Positions 61,841-64,000 of a DNA stretch of 64,000 bases are shown piece by piece. The notes beneath the pieces are model-generated. The model was not told the origin of the DNA. It saw only the letters and a list, made by a program, of their open reading frames with translations, and ran no database searches. A program made the translations under genes and the position numbers. The stretch is from NCBI GenBank assembly GCA_000431335.1, contig FR888055.1, positions 1 through 64,000 of the forward strand, in the 5' to 3' direction. Source of the DNA: Clostridium sp. CAG:343. Its GTDB lineage: Bacteria > Bacillota > Clostridia > TANB77 > CAG-508. Positions within the stretch are counted from its first letter, which is position 1. Each line of letters opens with the position of its first letter.

Positions 61841-64000
61841 TTATTCATTTTCAATATCCGGAGTTAAAGTTTCAATACTTACTACTTTTCCTCCATCATT
61901 TGTTCTCATCAATGTTACTCCCTGTGTTGATCTTCCCAAAATGCTTACGTCTTTTACATTAATTCTAATAATAGTTCCCTTATCTGTTATAAGCATTACA
62001 TCATCTTCTTCTGTTGCAATTCTTACTCCTACTATTTTTCCTGTCTTTGGAGTTATTTTATAAGTAATTACTCCTCTTCCACCTCTTTTTTGAACTCTAT
62101 ATTCATCAAGTTCAGTTCTTTTTCCAAAGCCATTCTCTGTAATAGCAAGTAAAGTTGCTTTTCCTCCAACTATAACAGATTCCATTCCAATTACTTCATC
62201 ATCATCGTCTAGTCTTATTCCTATAACACCTTGTGATACTCTTCCAATTGGTCTTACATCTTTTTCATCAAATGTAATACATAATCCATTTTTAGTAACT
62301 AAAACAACATTATCCTCTCCATCAGTTAATCTTACTCCAATTAGTTCATCTTCATCTTTTAATGTAATTCCCTGCAATCCAGTTTTTCTTGTTGTATCAT
62401 ATTCTTTTAATGCTGTTTTCTTAATTAATCCATTTTTAGTAGCCATAAGCAAATATTTTCCATCGGCAAAATTTTGAATAGGTATAACTGCAGATACTTT
62501 TTCACCAGGATCTAAACTTAATAAATTAACTATTGCTGTTCCTTTTGCAGTTCTTCCTGCCTCTGGTACTTCATATCCTCTTAATTTATATAACTTACCT
62601 TTATTAGTAAAGAACAATATCATGTCATGTGTAGATGCTGTAAATATTTGTTTTACAAAATCATCTTCACGTGTAGCAATTCCTGTAATTCCCTTTCCAC
62701 CTCTTCTTTGACTTTTATATGTATCAATTGGCATTCTCTTAATATACCCAAAATGTGTTAAAGCAACTACACATTGTTCTTCTTTAATTAAGTCTTCTAA
62801 GTCTATTTCTCCCTCTGCTGCTACTATTTTTGTTTTTCTTTCATCTCCAAATTTATCTCTTATTTCAATTAATTCTTCTTTAATAATATCAAAAACTAAT
62901 TTTTCACTAGCCAAAACAGCTCTTAAATGTTCAATTAATTCCATTAATTGTTTATATTCTTCTTCAATTTTTTCACGTTGCAAACCTGATAAAGTTTTTA
63001 ATCTCATGTCTAAAATTGCTTGAGCCTGTATATCCGTAAGACCAAATCTTTTCATTAATCTTTCTTTTGCATCATCGTAAGAAGAACGTATAATTTGGAT
63101 TACTTCATCAATATAATCAATTGCAATCCTTAATCCCTCTAATATATGAGCTCTTGCTAACGCCTTATCTAAGTCGAACTGTGTTCTTCTTAAAATAACA
63201 TCTTTTCTATGATCAATAAAACAATCTAAGCATTGTCTTAATGTTAATATTTTAGGTTCTCCATTTACTAACGCAAGCATTATAATTCCAAATGTTGTTT
63301 GCATTTGTGTATGTTTAAATAATTGATTTAGTACAACTTGTGCATTTGCATCTCTTTTTAATTCAATAACTACTCTAACTCTATCAATTCTATCAGATTC
63401 ATCTCTACATTCAGATATTCCTTCTATCTTCTTTTCTTTAGAAAGATCAGATATTGTTTTTATTAAATTTGCCTTATTTACTTGATATGGTAATGAAGAA
63501 ACGATAATTCTTTGTCTATTTCCGCTCATTTCTTCAATATCTGTTTCTGCTCTTAATGTAATTTTTCCTCTACCTGTTTTATATGCTTGTTTAATTCCTT
63601 CAATACCTAATATAATTCCTTCTGTCGGAAAATCTGGGCCTTTAATTACTGACATTAAATCCTCGTCAGTTACTTCATCCTCATCAATTATTTTTATAAT
63701 TCCATTAATTACTTCTGTTAAGTTATGTGGTGGAATATTAGTTGCCATACCAACCGCAATTCCTGATGAACCATTTATTAAAAGTGCTGGTATTCTCGCT
63801 GGTAATACTGTAGGTTCTTGTAATCTATCATCATAGTTTGGCATAAAGTTTACAGTATTTTTTTCAATATCTGTTAACATATATGCAGAAATTTTAGACA
63901 TTCTTGCTTCTGTATACCTCATAGCAGCTGCTCCATCACCATCTACAGAACCAAAATTTCCATGTCCATCAATTAGCATATATCTCATTGAAAAATCTTG
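61841..64000 (-). CDS. gyrA: DNA gyrase subunit A, 5' end beyond the window
   Basis: 719 codons are visible; the start lies past base 64000. The visible part begins in the breakage-reunion domain (QDFSMRYMLIDGHGNFG), contains the catalytic tyrosine in MRYTEARM, the coiled coil and the C-terminal beta-pinwheel with the GyrA box QRRGGKG (near 62700), which separates it from ParC. Gyrase introduces negative supercoils. No in-frame CGG occurs in the visible part. It converges on the primosome operon. Confidence 0.97.
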   Translation of the reverse strand, partial: QDFSMRYMLIDGHGNFGSVDGDGAAAMRYTEARMSKISAYMLTDIEKNTVNFMPNYDDRLQEPTVLPARIPALLINGSSGIAVGMATNIPPHNLTEVINGIIKIIDEDEVTDEDLMSVIKGPDFPTEGIILGIEGIKQAYKTGRGKITLRAETDIEEMSGNRQRIIVSSLPYQVNKANLIKTISDLSKEKKIEGISECRDESDRIDRVRVVIELKRDANAQVVLNQLFKHTQMQTTFGIIMLALVNGEPKILTLRQCLDCFIDHRKDVILRRTQFDLDKALARAHILEGLRIAIDYIDEVIQIIRSSYDDAKERLMKRFGLTDIQAQAILDMRLKTLSGLQREKIEEEYKQLMELIEHLRAVLASEKLVFDIIKEELIEIRDKFGDERKTKIVAAEGEIDLEDLIKEEQCVVALTHFGYIKRMPIDTYKSQRRGGKGITGIATREDDFVKQIFTASTHDMILFFTNKGKLYKLRGYEVPEAGRTAKGTAIVNLLSLDPGEKVSAVIPIQNFADGKYLLMATKNGLIKKTALKEYDTTRKTGLQGITLKDEDELIGVRLTDGEDNVVLVTKNGLCITFDEKDVRPIGRVSQGVIGIRLDDDDEVIGMESVIVGGKATLLAITENGFGKRTELDEYRVQKRGGRGVITYKITPKTGKIVGVRIATEEDDVMLITDKGTIIRINVKDVSILGRSTQGVTLMRTNDGGKVVSIETLTPDIENE

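Overview
The window is 64 kb of very AT-rich DNA with dense, short-spaced genes, AGA-dominated arginine codons and strong AGGAGG-type ribosome binding sites. GyrA, a DnaD/DnaC-type primosome pair, Tex, an ABC-F ATPase, CapA, VanW and M18 aminopeptidase genes point to a low-GC Bacillota, most likely an uncultured clostridial gut lineage. Seven tRNA genes are present: Arg-TCT, Pro-TGG, Arg-ACG, Lys-CTT, Thr-TGT, Glu-TTC and Lys-TTT.

Layout. 1-10.7 kb is chromosomal: a YkvI-like transporter, a GldG/ABC exporter operon, a GDT1-type cation exporter, tRNA-Arg, GNAT, an XRE regulator, an M18 aminopeptidase, a Rieske/FAD oxidoreductase with a broken frame, and an HTH-PIN-like gene. 11000-25506 is an integrative mobilizable element inserted at the 3' end of tRNA-Pro. 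It carries integrase and excisionase, an unknown zinc-knuckle protein, an AbiE toxin-antitoxin pair with an operator over its promoter, a NUDIX protein, an unrecognised three-gene MBL cassette, an XRE/ImmA-led operon of GNAT, HD and HAD enzymes, relaxase, MobC, an oriT-like region, TnpV and a RepA-like initiator. 25.6-36.6 kb holds a DUF2207 protein, gene remnants, an adenosine deaminase fused to a SLOG-like domain, a guanine-deaminase-like enzyme, an M23 peptidase and an HtrA protease. 36.7-44.4 kb is a one-module NRPS (C-A-T-reductase, predicted threonine) followed by a histidine kinase and a REC/HD-GYP regulator. 44.6-56.1 kb is housekeeping plus tRNAs. 56.2-59.7 kb is a partial conjugation-like membrane module. 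59.8-64 kb is the primosome pair and the 3' part of gyrA.

The main observation is a recoding pattern. Four genes (HtrA protease, histidine kinase, TrbL/VirB6-like protein and DnaC-type helicase loader) are each split into two frames that rejoin by a +1 shift. In all four, the codon exactly at the break is CGG, followed by a base that makes the shifted codon GGN (glycine). Reading every CGG in roughly 18,700 codons by eye, I find only six in frame: these four, one in the HTH-PIN-like gene, and one at codon 3 of a foreign-looking lipoprotein. The two CGN/AGR arginine tRNAs seen (anticodons ACG and TCT) would not be expected to read CGG. The inference is that CGG is an unassigned or hungry codon at which ribosomes shift +1, or that CGGN is read as a glycine quadruplet. 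A systematic C-insertion sequencing error must be excluded. The helicase loader is interrupted inside its P-loop, and HtrA loses its catalytic serine unless the shift occurs, so the shift matters for function.

A fifth broken frame, in the Rieske/FAD oxidoreductase, lies at a run of nine A and is a separate phenomenon.
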